This document shows, in pieces, positions 1 to 9,134 of a DNA stretch of 64,000 nucleotides (its first letter is position 1; each line of letters opens with the position of its first letter). Below the pieces are notes generated by a model. It made no database searches and had not been told where the DNA came from. It saw only the letters and a program-made list of their open reading frames with translations. The position numbers were made by a program, and so were the translations under genes. The DNA comes from Novosphingobium sp. 17-62-19 (GTDB lineage Bacteria > Pseudomonadota > Alphaproteobacteria > Sphingomonadales > Sphingomonadaceae): the NCBI RefSeq assembly GCF_002256775.1, contig NZ_NCII01000019.1, positions 20,979 to 84,978 on the forward strand, given 5' to 3'.

Positions 1-1
1 C

Positions 2-289
2 AAACCGCCGCAGTTGCCGGGGCCGGAACTGGGTGACAAGGTGCAGCACATGCTGGCCTTTTTCACACTGACCGTGCTGGCGGGTGTGGGCTGGCCGCGT
101 TTGACGCTGGTGCGAGCGGTGATTTGGCTCTCGCTGGCGGGGGCGGGGATTGAGGTGGTTCAAGCCGTGCCAGTGCTTTACCGCGATTCGGACTGGCGCG
201 ATTGGCTGGCTGATACTGTGGCGATCATGGCGGCACTCGTGCCGGTGGCGGTGTTCCGGCGGATTATCGAACAAGACCAGCAGGCTTGA
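2..289 (+). CDS. VanZ-like membrane protein, 5' end outside window
   Basis: The reading frame is open from base 2, so the gene begins before the window and only the last 95 or so residues are visible. The motif GDKVQHMLAFF followed by hydrophobic segments and a conserved D-W-R-D-W-L-A-D stretch resembles VanZ-like proteins, small multi-pass membrane proteins of unclear function. Two or three membrane segments can be seen, and the protein ends with a short charged tail. The gene stops 52 bases before ilvA on the same strand. Family assignment is by motif only and is moderate; an unrelated small membrane protein remains possible. Confidence 0.55.
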   Translation, partial: KPPQLPGPELGDKVQHMLAFFTLTVLAGVGWPRLTLVRAVIWLSLAGAGIEVVQAVPVLYRDSDWRDWLADTVAIMAALVPVAVFRRIIEQDQQA

Positions 290-341
290 TCGGCGCTATC
301 AGTGGTTTTCTTGATGGCTGCTTTCCGTTAGGGCGCAGCGC

Positions 342-1592
342 ATGGAAAACACAGCGCTCAAGACCTCAACACAGGGCGATGCCCTGCTGACCCTCGCCGA
401 TGTTCGTGCGGCGGCAGAGCGGATTGCCGGACAAGTCGTGCGCACGCCGACGATGTACAGCAAGACGTTGAGCGCGATTACCGGGGCCGACATCTGGCTC
501 AAGTTCGAAAATCAGCAGTTTACCGCCGCTTACAAGGAGCGGGGCGCGCTCAATGCCTTGTTGCAACTGGATGAGGAGCAGCGGTCGCGCGGTGTGATTG
601 CGGCATCGGCAGGCAATCATGCGCAGGGGTTGAGCTATCACGGCACGCGGCTGGGCGTTCCGGTGACCATTGTGATGCCCAAGACCACGCCGACCGTGAA
701 GATCATGCAGACCGAGGCCGTGGGCGGAAAGGTCGTGCTGGAGGGCGAGACTTTTGATGAAGCCTATGCCCATGCGCGCAAGCTGGAAGGCGAAATGGGG
801 CTGACCTTCGTTCACCCCTTTGACGATCCTCGCGTGGCGGCGGGGCAAGGCACCGTCGCGCTCGAAATGCTTGAAGATGCCCCCGAAATCGAAACGCTGG
901 TGGTCCCCATCGGCGGCGGCGGGCTGCTGACCGGCATGGGTACAGCGGCGCGCGGGATCAAGCCTGGGATCGGCCTGATTGGCGTGCAGGCGCAACTGTT
1001 CCCCTCGATGTATGCCAAGCTGAAGCATCTGGATCTGCCTTGCGGTGGCGATACTTTGGCCGAAGGCATAGCGGTGAAGGAGCCGGGGCAGTTTACCTCG
1101 CGCGTGCTGGCGCAGATCGTGGATGACATTGTGCTGGTGGGCGAACCGGCGCTGGAAAGTGCCGTGGCGCTGCTGCTGCAGATTGAAAAGACCGTGGTTG
1201 AAGGCGCGGGCGCGGCGGGCTTGGCGGCGGTAATGACGCATCGCAAGCGATTTGCCGGGCGTAAGGTGGGCGTGGTGCTGTGTGGCGGCAACATCGATAC
1301 AAGGCTGCTGGCCAACGTGCTGCTGCGCGATCTGGCGCGGTCCGGGCGGCTGGGCCGTTTGCGCATCACGTTGCAGGACCGGCCGGGTGCGCTGTTCAAG
1401 GTGGTGGAGGAATTCAACCGCTATCAGGTGAACATCCTTGAGGTGTGGCACCAGCGCATCTTCACATCGCTGCCGGCCAAGGGCCTGACTGCGGAGATCG
1501 AGTGCGAGGCGCGTGACCGGGAGCAGATCGACCTTCTGGTGGCCGGTTTGCGTTCGAAGGGGTATGACGTGGAGCAGGTGGAGCTTGGCTGA
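342..1592 (+). CDS. ilvA: Threonine ammonia-lyase (threonine dehydratase)
   Basis: A 416-residue PLP enzyme that deaminates L-threonine to 2-oxobutanoate, the first step toward isoleucine. The PLP lysine is K65 in the motif AAYKERGA, the substrate loop is SAGNHAQG, and the phosphate-binding glycine loop is PIGGGGLLTG near residue 190. A C-terminal ACT-like domain begins around residue 335 (LRITLQDRPGALFKVVE). A single short ACT domain at about 410 residues fits the shorter alphaproteobacterial and catabolic-type enzymes rather than the roughly 510-residue E. coli IlvA with two such modules. The start is the ATG after GTTAGGGCGCAGCGC. No other branched-chain amino acid genes are adjacent. Confidence 0.93.
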   Translation: MENTALKTSTQGDALLTLADVRAAAERIAGQVVRTPTMYSKTLSAITGADIWLKFENQQFTAAYKERGALNALLQLDEEQRSRGVIAASAGNHAQGLSYHGTRLGVPVTIVMPKTTPTVKIMQTEAVGGKVVLEGETFDEAYAHARKLEGEMGLTFVHPFDDPRVAAGQGTVALEMLEDAPEIETLVVPIGGGGLLTGMGTAARGIKPGIGLIGVQAQLFPSMYAKLKHLDLPCGGDTLAEGIAVKEPGQFTSRVLAQIVDDIVLVGEPALESAVALLLQIEKTVVEGAGAAGLAAVMTHRKRFAGRKVGVVLCGGNIDTRLLANVLLRDLARSGRLGRLRITLQDRPGALFKVVEEFNRYQVNILEVWHQRIFTSLPAKGLTAEIECEARDREQIDLLVAGLRSKGYDVEQVELG

Positions 1593-1791
1593 ACCGCGTT
1601 AACACCTTGAAAGCGCGGTGTCCTGTATTCGGACTGGCGGCACGTCGTGCCGTATTGTCGCCGTTTCGGCATGGGTTTCTGCCGTAATTGTGCGGGATTT
1701 GATGGTTAAGGGGCTTTTACGAATGCGTTTGCTGGGGCATGTTCGTTACTGACAGGCGGGACAGTCCGGCCTCAGGAGCAATCGCAACGCC

Positions 1792-2649
1792 GTGACCGCG
1801 CCCGTCCGTTTCCCTCGCTTTTTCGTGACCAGCCCTTCGCCGTGCCCCTATTTGCCGGGGCGGCAGGAGCGGAAGGTCTTCACCGAGCTGAAGGGGCAGA
1901 ACACCGACGAGTTGAACGACGCGTTGAGTCGTATTGGCTTCCGGCGGAGCCAGACGGTGGCCTATCGCCCAAGCTGCATTGATTGCATGGCCTGCGTGTC
2001 GGTGCGCGTGGTCTCCGAATCGTTCAAGCCATCGTCCACGCAGAAGCGCATCTGGAAGCGCAACAATGATCTTGTAGTTAATGTGTGCAAGCCGTGGTCC
2101 ACCCCGGAACAATTCGAACTGTTGCAGCGTTACCTTGCCGTGCGTCATCCCGGCGGGGGGATGGCCGCCATGGACGAGATGGATTTCGCGGACATGGTGG
2201 AGCACACACCCGTCAAGAGTTATGTTATTGAATACAGGGAGCCAACCCTAGACGGCTCGCCGGGAAGACTGGTAGGAGCCTGTCTGACTGACGAGCAGGG
2301 CGATGGCCTCTCGATGATTTACAGCTTCTACGATCCACAACACGAGACGCGGTCCGGGCTTGGCACTTTCATCATCCTTGACCACATCCAACGCGCAGCC
2401 CGCGTTGGCCTGCCCTATGTCTATCTCGGCTATTGGGTCGAGGGTTCAGAGCGTATGCAGTACAAAGTGCGCTTCCGGCCTATGGAGAAACTGGGCCGCG
2501 ATGGCTGGGAACGGTTTGAACCTGCTGCACAAGCCGATGCCATCGAACGCGCAGTTGCCCTGCGACGTGACCGCACTGGGGTGGAGCCGGTCGAGGGTAG
2601 CCTCAAGGATGGCGTCCACGGCGCTCAGGAACGCTACGCCCACATCTGA
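1792..2649 (+). CDS. bpt: Aspartate/glutamate leucyltransferase (arginyl-tRNA-protein transferase family, Bpt)
   Basis: A 285-residue aminoacyl-tRNA-protein transferase of the Bpt/Ate1 family. It is expected to add leucine from Leu-tRNA to N-terminal Asp or Glu, marking proteins for ClpAP in the N-degron pathway. Visible hallmarks are the early [14 protein letters not shown] motif, the cysteine cluster [14 protein letters not shown], and the C-terminal GNAT-like region with [17 protein letters not shown]. Translation starts at GTG with AGGAG about 13 bases upstream; the N-terminus from there matches the normal family start. The 3' end overlaps the likely start of tamA by 41 bases. Bpt is cytosolic, so its link with tamA-tamB is probably transcriptional only. 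Confidence 0.9.
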   Translation: MTAPVRFPRFFVTSPSPCPYLPGRQERKVFTELKGQNTDELNDALSRIGFRRSQTVAYRPSCIDCMACVSVRVVSESFKPSSTQKRIWKRNNDLVVNVCKPWSTPEQFELLQRYLAVRHPGGGMAAMDEMDFADMVEHTPVKSYVIEYREPTLDGSPGRLVGACLTDEQGDGLSMIYSFYDPQHETRSGLGTFIILDHIQRAARVGLPYVYLGYWVEGSERMQYKVRFRPMEKLGRDGWERFEPAAQADAIERAVALRRDRTGVEPVEGSLKDGVHGAQERYAHI

Positions 2650-4855
2650 ACGCCCTCTGGTGCGGGTGATTGCCGCGCTGATGATGCTGGCCCTGCCGGG
2701 GCAGGTACTCGCGCAATCGATGAACGCGGATCAGGAGCTTGAGGCGCTGATCCCGGATTCGGCCGTCCAGAACGCCGATGCCTGGGCGCTTGATACCGAG
2801 GCAGCGCGGAATGGCGCTCCGACAGACGCTGAAGTGGGCGCGATCGATACCGATGTGGAAATGCCGGAATTGCCCGGAATGACCATTGCTTGGCCCGACG
2901 GTAGCGAAATTCCCGACATTGAGCCGCTTTCCCCCGATCCTGATATCGAGGTGGCTGAACAGACCACCGACGCGGCCGTAGAAGCACTGCCGGGGCAGGC
3001 TGAGGCTGAAGCGGTCGAAAAGCTGGCCGATGCCGACATCGAACGCGTGGGCAAGCAGGTTGAGCTGGCGTTCCCGCGCGGCGAGGGTGCGGTGGTTGAA
3101 AAGGCAGACATTGTTGCCCGCTTTGCTGCGCTTTCCAGCCTCAAGACCAATCAGGATGATGACGACAATCTTGCCCAGATTGTCCGCCGTGGACGGACCG
3201 ACCGCGAACTGCTGGTCGAGATCATGCGGGTGCATGGCTATTATGATGCGAGCGTGTTCCAATCGCTGGGCGGGTTGGGCCAGCGTGCGGAGGGCGAGGC
3301 CGCTGGCACTCGGCGCGGTCCGATCGATGTGCAGAAAGTGGTTGTGCGCTTTGATGTGCAGCCGGGGCCGCAGTATAAATTCGGCACGCTGGCGTTCGGT
3401 GATTTGCAGGCAGCGGGCGCGGATGCCGAGGCACTGCGCGGGGCGTTCAAGCTGAAGAGCGGCGATGCGATCAATTCCGACAGGATCGTGGCCGAGCGGC
3501 TGAATCTGCAGGCTGCATTGGGTGAAACCGGATACGCCTTTGCCAAGGTGGCCGAGCCGGACTTGTTGATCGACCATGAGCGCCGCGAAGGCGATCTGAC
3601 TGTGCCCGTGACACTTGGTGGTGTTTACGCTTTTGGCAAGGTCACGTCTTCACGCGAGGATTTCCTGAGCGGAAAGCACCTGCAGCGCATCGCCAAATTC
3701 GACCCCGGCGAGCGCTACAAGAAGTCTGACGTGGATGATCTGCGGCAAGCGATACTTGCTACGGGGCTGGTGTCTTCCGTCACCGTTGAAACACGTGAAG
3801 CTGCAACCCCTGCCGGTGGCCAGCCGGGCACCGTGGATGTTGACGTGGCGCTGACACCCGGACCGTTGCGGACTCTGGCCGGGCTGGTCGGTTATTCCAG
3901 CGGCGAAGGCTTCCGTGTTGAGGCGAGTTGGGAGCACCGCAACTTCTTCCCGCCCGAAGGCATGGTGCGGGCGCGCGGCGTGGTGGGTACGCAGGAGCAG
4001 TTGGCAGGCGCAACTTTCCGCCGCAATAATTTCCTCACCCGCGATCTGGTGCTAAACGCCGATCTCTATGCCCGCAATCAGGTGAGCAACGCGTTTCAGG
4101 CGCGCACTGTATCGTTCACCGCTGGGCTTGAACGGCAGCAGACCCTCCTTTTCCAGAAGCCGTTGGTCTTTGCCGCCGGTATTGAAATCCTCGCCACGGG
4201 TGAGCGCGATGCGGCGGCGATACTGGCCGATCAACCGCGCAAAACCTACTTCATCGGCGCACTGCCGATGCGGGTGGCCTATGATGGCAGCGACAGTCTG
4301 CTTGATCCAAAACGCGGCTTCCGCGTCGGCCTGCGTGGATCGCCTGAAGTTTCGGTGCAGGATGGCTTGCGGTCGAGCTATGGCAAGGTGCAGTTTGACG
4401 CCAGCTACTATCAGCCATTCGGTGAGAAGCTGGTGGTGGCATCGCGTGTGCGGCTTGGCACGATCCTTGGCACCGACATCACCAATATCGCGCCGTCGCG
4501 GCGGTTCTATGCCGGTGGCGGCGGTTCGGTGCGTGGTTATGGCTTCCAGTTGATCGGCCCGCGTGACACGGCAGGTGAGCCGAGTGGCGGACGGTCACTC
4601 AGCGAGTTTTCTTTGGAAGCGCGCGTAAAGACTGGGTTGCTGGGCGGTGCAATCAGCGTGGTGCCGTTCATCGATGCAGGCGCTGTCGATACGACCAGCA
4701 CGCCGCGTCTGCGTGATATCAAGGTCGGCGCGGGTATCGGCGTGCGGTATGAAACCAACTTCGGCCCGATCCGCATCGATCTGGGCACGCCGCTAAATCC
4801 ATCGCCGGGTGATAGCCGCATCGGCGTATATGTCGCGCTGGGGCAGGCATTCTGA
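2609..4855 (+). CDS. tamA: Autotransporter/translocation assembly outer-membrane protein TamA (Omp85 family)
   Basis: An Omp85-superfamily beta-barrel that works with TamB in the outer membrane to insert or transport envelope components. I place the start at ATG 2609, inside the end of bpt, because it gives an N-terminus with a hydrophobic signal segment ([18 protein letters not shown]) and the reading frame further upstream looks like a bpt shadow. The protein is then 748 residues. After the signal comes an acidic, Asp/Glu/Ala/Pro-rich stretch of about 110 residues, then POTRA-like repeats (about residues 130-400) and a C-terminal 16-strand-type barrel with [12 protein letters not shown] and a terminal aromatic residue. 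The stop overlaps the tamB start (TGATG), giving translational coupling. The acidic insert is unusual compared with the roughly 577-residue E. coli protein. Confidence 0.88.
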   Translation: MASTALRNATPTSERPLVRVIAALMMLALPGQVLAQSMNADQELEALIPDSAVQNADAWALDTEAARNGAPTDAEVGAIDTDVEMPELPGMTIAWPDGSEIPDIEPLSPDPDIEVAEQTTDAAVEALPGQAEAEAVEKLADADIERVGKQVELAFPRGEGAVVEKADIVARFAALSSLKTNQDDDDNLAQIVRRGRTDRELLVEIMRVHGYYDASVFQSLGGLGQRAEGEAAGTRRGPIDVQKVVVRFDVQPGPQYKFGTLAFGDLQAAGADAEALRGAFKLKSGDAINSDRIVAERLNLQAALGETGYAFAKVAEPDLLIDHERREGDLTVPVTLGGVYAFGKVTSSREDFLSGKHLQRIAKFDPGERYKKSDVDDLRQAILATGLVSSVTVETREAATPAGGQPGTVDVDVALTPGPLRTLAGLVGYSSGEGFRVEASWEHRNFFPPEGMVRARGVVGTQEQLAGATFRRNNFLTRDLVLNADLYARNQVSNAFQARTVSFTAGLERQQTLLFQKPLVFAAGIEILATGERDAAAILADQPRKTYFIGALPMRVAYDGSDSLLDPKRGFRVGLRGSPEVSVQDGLRSSYGKVQFDASYYQPFGEKLVVASRVRLGTILGTDITNIAPSRRFYAGGGGSVRGYGFQLIGPRDTAGEPSGGRSLSEFSLEARVKTGLLGGAISVVPFIDAGAVDTTSTPRLRDIKVGAGIGVRYETNFGPIRIDLGTPLNPSPGDSRIGVYVALGQAF

Positions 4856-7800
4856 TGGCCGAAGAACTGCCACCAGCGTTTGAAACCCAAGAGCCTGCCG
4901 CTCCCACCCGTTCGCGCGGGGCCGCCATAGTGCGTGGCTTGGGCAAGCGGCTGGCGATCCTGCTGGTTGCAGGCGTTGCACTTGTGCTGGCGGCGTTGAC
5001 AGTGCTCGATTCTTCGTTGGGCCACCGGCTTGTGGCAGACAGGATTGCTGCAATAACACCCGGTTCGGGCCTGCGCATAGAAATCGGTCGCATCGATGGC
5101 TCGATCTATGGCGAGGCGAAGCTGCGCGATGTTAGGGTGAGTGATCCCGAAGGCGTGTTCCTGACCGTGCCAGAGGCCGAGCTGGATTGGCGCCCGCTTT
5201 CATGGCTGAAACGCGGTCTGGATGTGCGGCTGCTGGCGCTTCATCGCGGAACGCTGCGCCGCGCGCCGCGTTTGCGACCAAGCGAGGATCCTGACGCGCC
5301 GATCCTACCTGACTTTGACATTCGCGTGGACAAGCTGGTGATCGATAACCTCACCGTGTCCGAAGCGATGGCCGGGCAGAAGCGCCGGGTGGATGTGCTG
5401 GCCAAGGCCGATATTCGCGGCGGGAATGCGATTGTCGATGTGGACGCCGTGTTTGGTGGCAAGGACAAGATCGCCTTCCGGCTCGACAGCGAGCCTGATC
5501 GGGACAAGTTTGATCTGCAGTTGGTCTATGATGCCCCGAAGGACGGCGTGATTGCCGCGATGGCGGGCGGAAAATCCGATATCAAGGCACGTGTCTTCGG
5601 CAGCGGCGGTTGGTCGCGTTGGGACGGCTTGGCCTATGCCACGCAGGACGGGCGCAAGCTGGCGGCATTTCAACTGGGCAATCGTGCGGGCAATTATCGG
5701 CTTGCAGGACAGGTGTGGCCAGAAAAGTTGCTGCCTAGCACGGCAGGGCAGGCCGTGGGTGAGGCACTGTCTGTGCTTTACGATGGTACATTTGCAGACA
5801 ATGCCTTCAAGGGAACGTTTCGCACTGCAGGGACGGCGTTCAAGGCATCGGCCGAGGGCGGGCTGGACCTTGCGAACAACGAGGCCGATGCGCTGCGGGT
5901 GAAAGCCAGGTTGCTGCGCCCCGCACTGGTGCTGGCAACGCCTGAATTGGTGGGTGTCGACATAGACGCCACGCTGGACGGCGCGTTCTCCGACCTTGCG
6001 ATTGAGCACAAGGTGGCGGTGGAGCGGATGAAGCTCGGCACGCTTGATGCGCAAGGGTTGCAGACAGCAGGCACCGCGACGTGGGACGGCAAGCGCTTTG
6101 TCCTGCCGCTGGCGGTGACGGCGCGGCGGGTGGTGACGGGCAACGCGATGATTGATCCGCGCTTCCCCGGCGCACGCCTTGGTGGCGAACTGGTGTTCGA
6201 GGGCAATCGCCTCACATCTGATGATCTGACCCTGACCATGAAGGGCCTTGGCGCGCAGCTTTCGCTGCGGGGCGACATGGCGCGCGGCGGCTATGCGCTC
6301 GCCGGGCCAGTTGTGGCGCTCGGGTTTGCCGTAGAAAACCTTGGTGCTGTGGACGGCACGGCCAAGATCCTGTTCAAGGTGGGCAATGCTGTCCCGTGGA
6401 CGCTGCAAGCAAACCTTGCCGGACGGATGACGCGGATCAACAATGCCACGCTGCAAACGCTGACAGGCGGCGGTGTGCGTTTCGCTGGTGGCATTGCGCT
6501 GGGTGAGCGGGTGCCTTTCACGTTCCGCAAGGCCACGGTCAATTCAGCCAAGTTGCAGATGGCACTCGATGGGCGTGTGCAGCCCGGTGGCACAGCCTCG
6601 CTAACTGGAAGCGGACGCCATACCGAATATGGCGCGTTTACGGTGGAGGCGGCGATGACCGCCGATGGGCCGAATGCGGTGCTGGTGCTGGCCAATCCGC
6701 TGCCCGCCGCGGGATTGAAAGATGTGCGCGTTGCGCTGGCACCGATAGCCGAAGGTTTCCGCATTGAAACCGAGGGCCAGTCGACGCTCGGCCCATTCAA
6801 CGGCACCTTTGGCCTGTTCATGCCACCGCAGCAGGCGACCCGCGTTAAGATCGAGCGGTTCCGTGTGTGGCAGACCGATGTGACTGGCGGTGTTACGCTG
6901 GGCGATGATGGGGTTTCCGGCCAGATTGCGCTGGCAGGCGGTGGGTTGAACGGAACAATCCAGCTTGCGCCGCGTGAAGGCGGACAGGGCTTTGATGCCG
7001 ATGTCACTGCGCGCAACGCCAAGTTTGGCGGCACGCGGGCACTGTCCATCGGCAATGCAACCATCGATGCCAGCGGCCTGATCAAGGACGGTAGTTCCAC
7101 CATTCAAGGCAATCTGCTCGCCGAGGGGATCGGCATGGGCAAAGTGTTCATCGGGCGGCTGGCGGCTTCGGCCTATCTGCAGGATGGCAGCGGATCTGTG
7201 ACCGCTTCGGTTGCGGGCCGTAGAGGCACGCGCTTTGCGCTTCAGGGCACGGCTGCTTTCTCCCCCGAACAGGTAGTTGCCTACGTTTCGGGCGAATATG
7301 CAGGACGGCAGGTTTCCATGCCACGGCGTGCGGTTCTGACCCGTGACGGCGAAGGCGAAAATCAGGGCTGGAAGCTGGCGCCCACCCAGATCAGTTTCGG
7401 GCGCGGCATTGTGATCGCCGAAGGACGGATGATGGGCGGGCCAACGCAATTGCGCCTCCAGCTTGCGCGGATGCCGCTTTCGGTGGTCGACATTGCGGTG
7501 GCTGATCTTGGCCTTGGGGGCGTGGCATCGGGCATCGTTGAATACAACAACGACGGGCAGGGCGCGCCATCGGGCAATGCAGCGCTGATGGTGCGCGGCC
7601 TTTCGCGTTCCGGCTTGGTGCTGACGTCGCGTCCAGTGGACGTCGCGCTGCTGGCGCGGCTTGATCCTGATGCTGTGCAGATGCGGACCGTATTCCGTGA
7701 AAGTGGTGCAGTGCGTGGCCGTTTTCAGGCGCGGATTGGCGGATTGCCGCGCGGCGGTGCGTTCATGGACCGGCTTGAGGCAGGGCAACTTGCCGGGCAG

Positions 7801-9072
7801 TTGCGCTATTCGGGCGCGGCCGAGGCACTTTGGCGGCTATCCGGTGTAGAGATTTTCGATCTGACCGGACCGGTCGGCGTGAAGGCCGATATTACGGGCA
7901 CAATTTCGGCTCCTGTGTTGCGTGGTGCCGTGTCATCGACCGGGCTGCGCGTGCAAAGCACGCTGACCGGCACCGATGTCCGCGATGTTGCTATGTCCGG
8001 CACGTTTACCGACTCGTCATTGCAAATCGCGCGCTTCAGCGGTCTCACGCCGAACGGTGGCCGTGTTTCGGGCAGCGGCACCATCGGGCTGGCCGAGCTT
8101 TCCGAACATGGGCCGACCATTGACCTCAGGCTGTCGGCGCAGAACGCGCAGGTCATCAATCGTGATGACATGGGTGCCACGGTGACAGGGCCATTGCGTG
8201 TCGTCAGCAACGGCGTGGGCGGCACGATCGCCGGGCGGGTGCGGATCGAACAGGCGCGTTGGGTTCTGGGGCAGGCCGCCGCGGTGACCGAACTGCCAAC
8301 CATCGCCACCCGTGAAATCAACGCACCCGCCGATGCCGCGCCGCCGCGTGTGGCCGCTACGCCGTGGAACTTCATGATCGACGCGGCAGGCATGAACCGC
8401 ATCAACGTGCGCGGGCTTGGTCTGGACAGCGAATGGGGCGCAGACATCCGCCTGCGCGGATCGACTGCTGCACCGCAGATTTTCGGGACAGCCGATCTGG
8501 TGCGTGGGGGTTATGAATTTGCGGGCAAGCGATTTGAGCTGACGCGCGGGCGCATCCGCTTTGCTGGGGAAGTACCCGTCGATCCCCAGCTTGATATTGT
8601 CGCCGAGGGTGATGCCAACAACATCAACGCCAAAATCTCGATTACTGGCAGCGGCACCAAGCCAATCATCGCATTCTCCTCCACCCCAGCTCTGCCGGAG
8701 GAGGAATTGCTGAGCCGCATCCTGTTCGGTAGTTCGATCACGCAGATTTCTGCGCCAGAAGCGGTGCAACTGGCAGCTGCGCTGGCAAGTTTGCGCGGTG
8801 GCGGCGGGCTTGATCCGATCAACAAGCTGCGCGCGGCAATCGGGCTTGACCGGTTGCGCATCGTCGGTGCAGACCCGACAGTGGGATCAGGAACCAGCAT
8901 TGCCGTGGGGAAATACCTTGGGCGGCGGGTGTTCGTTGAACTTATTACCGATGGCGCAGGCTATAATGCATCATCGGTGGAATTCCGCATCACGCGCTGG
9001 TTGGCCTTGCTGGGCACGGTGTCAACGATTGGCGATGCGGGCCTGAACTTGCGGGTCAGCAAAGACTACTGA
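4855..9072 (+). CDS. tamB: Translocation and assembly module protein TamB (AsmA-like/DUF490)
   Basis: A very long (1405-residue) periplasm-spanning protein. An N-terminal membrane anchor (about residues 30-50, LAILLVAGVALVLAALTVL) is followed by more than 1000 residues of repetitive beta-rich sequence and a C-terminal DUF490/TamB domain with GTKPIIAFSSTPALPEEELL and SVEFRITRWLALLGTVS. TamB forms a hydrophobic groove bridging the inner membrane to TamA and is implicated in outer-membrane protein assembly and phospholipid transport. It starts on the A of the tamA stop codon, so the two are translationally coupled. Length and domain order are normal for the family. Confidence 0.93.
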   Translation: MAEELPPAFETQEPAAPTRSRGAAIVRGLGKRLAILLVAGVALVLAALTVLDSSLGHRLVADRIAAITPGSGLRIEIGRIDGSIYGEAKLRDVRVSDPEGVFLTVPEAELDWRPLSWLKRGLDVRLLALHRGTLRRAPRLRPSEDPDAPILPDFDIRVDKLVIDNLTVSEAMAGQKRRVDVLAKADIRGGNAIVDVDAVFGGKDKIAFRLDSEPDRDKFDLQLVYDAPKDGVIAAMAGGKSDIKARVFGSGGWSRWDGLAYATQDGRKLAAFQLGNRAGNYRLAGQVWPEKLLPSTAGQAVGEALSVLYDGTFADNAFKGTFRTAGTAFKASAEGGLDLANNEADALRVKARLLRPALVLATPELVGVDIDATLDGAFSDLAIEHKVAVERMKLGTLDAQGLQTAGTATWDGKRFVLPLAVTARRVVTGNAMIDPRFPGARLGGELVFEGNRLTSDDLTLTMKGLGAQLSLRGDMARGGYALAGPVVALGFAVENLGAVDGTAKILFKVGNAVPWTLQANLAGRMTRINNATLQTLTGGGVRFAGGIALGERVPFTFRKATVNSAKLQMALDGRVQPGGTASLTGSGRHTEYGAFTVEAAMTADGPNAVLVLANPLPAAGLKDVRVALAPIAEGFRIETEGQSTLGPFNGTFGLFMPPQQATRVKIERFRVWQTDVTGGVTLGDDGVSGQIALAGGGLNGTIQLAPREGGQGFDADVTARNAKFGGTRALSIGNATIDASGLIKDGSSTIQGNLLAEGIGMGKVFIGRLAASAYLQDGSGSVTASVAGRRGTRFALQGTAAFSPEQVVAYVSGEYAGRQVSMPRRAVLTRDGEGENQGWKLAPTQISFGRGIVIAEGRMMGGPTQLRLQLARMPLSVVDIAVADLGLGGVASGIVEYNNDGQGAPSGNAALMVRGLSRSGLVLTSRPVDVALLARLDPDAVQMRTVFRESGAVRGRFQARIGGLPRGGAFMDRLEAGQLAGQLRYSGAAEALWRLSGVEIFDLTGPVGVKADITGTISAPVLRGAVSSTGLRVQSTLTGTDVRDVAMSGTFTDSSLQIARFSGLTPNGGRVSGSGTIGLAELSEHGPTIDLRLSAQNAQVINRDDMGATVTGPLRVVSNGVGGTIAGRVRIEQARWVLGQAAAVTELPTIATREINAPADAAPPRVAATPWNFMIDAAGMNRINVRGLGLDSEWGADIRLRGSTAAPQIFGTADLVRGGYEFAGKRFELTRGRIRFAGEVPVDPQLDIVAEGDANNINAKISITGSGTKPIIAFSSTPALPEEELLSRILFGSSITQISAPEAVQLAAALASLRGGGGLDPINKLRAAIGLDRLRIVGADPTVGSGTSIAVGKYLGRRVFVELITDGAGYNASSVEFRITRWLALLGTVSTIGDAGLNLRVSKDY

Positions 9073-9134
9073 CACTGTAACGTTGGCTTCATGTCGTCGT
9101 TAAACTGACACGCTGGCGTGGCTTTTCGGTGTGT

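Noticed and set aside
366-1451. A 361-codon open frame opposite ilvA
   Set aside because: ilvA is strongly supported; this frame shows His/Gln-rich shadow composition only.
2360-2608. Upstream extension of the tamA frame
   Set aside because: It overlaps bpt in another frame, lacks a signal peptide and adds residues unlike TamA, so ATG 2609 is preferred.
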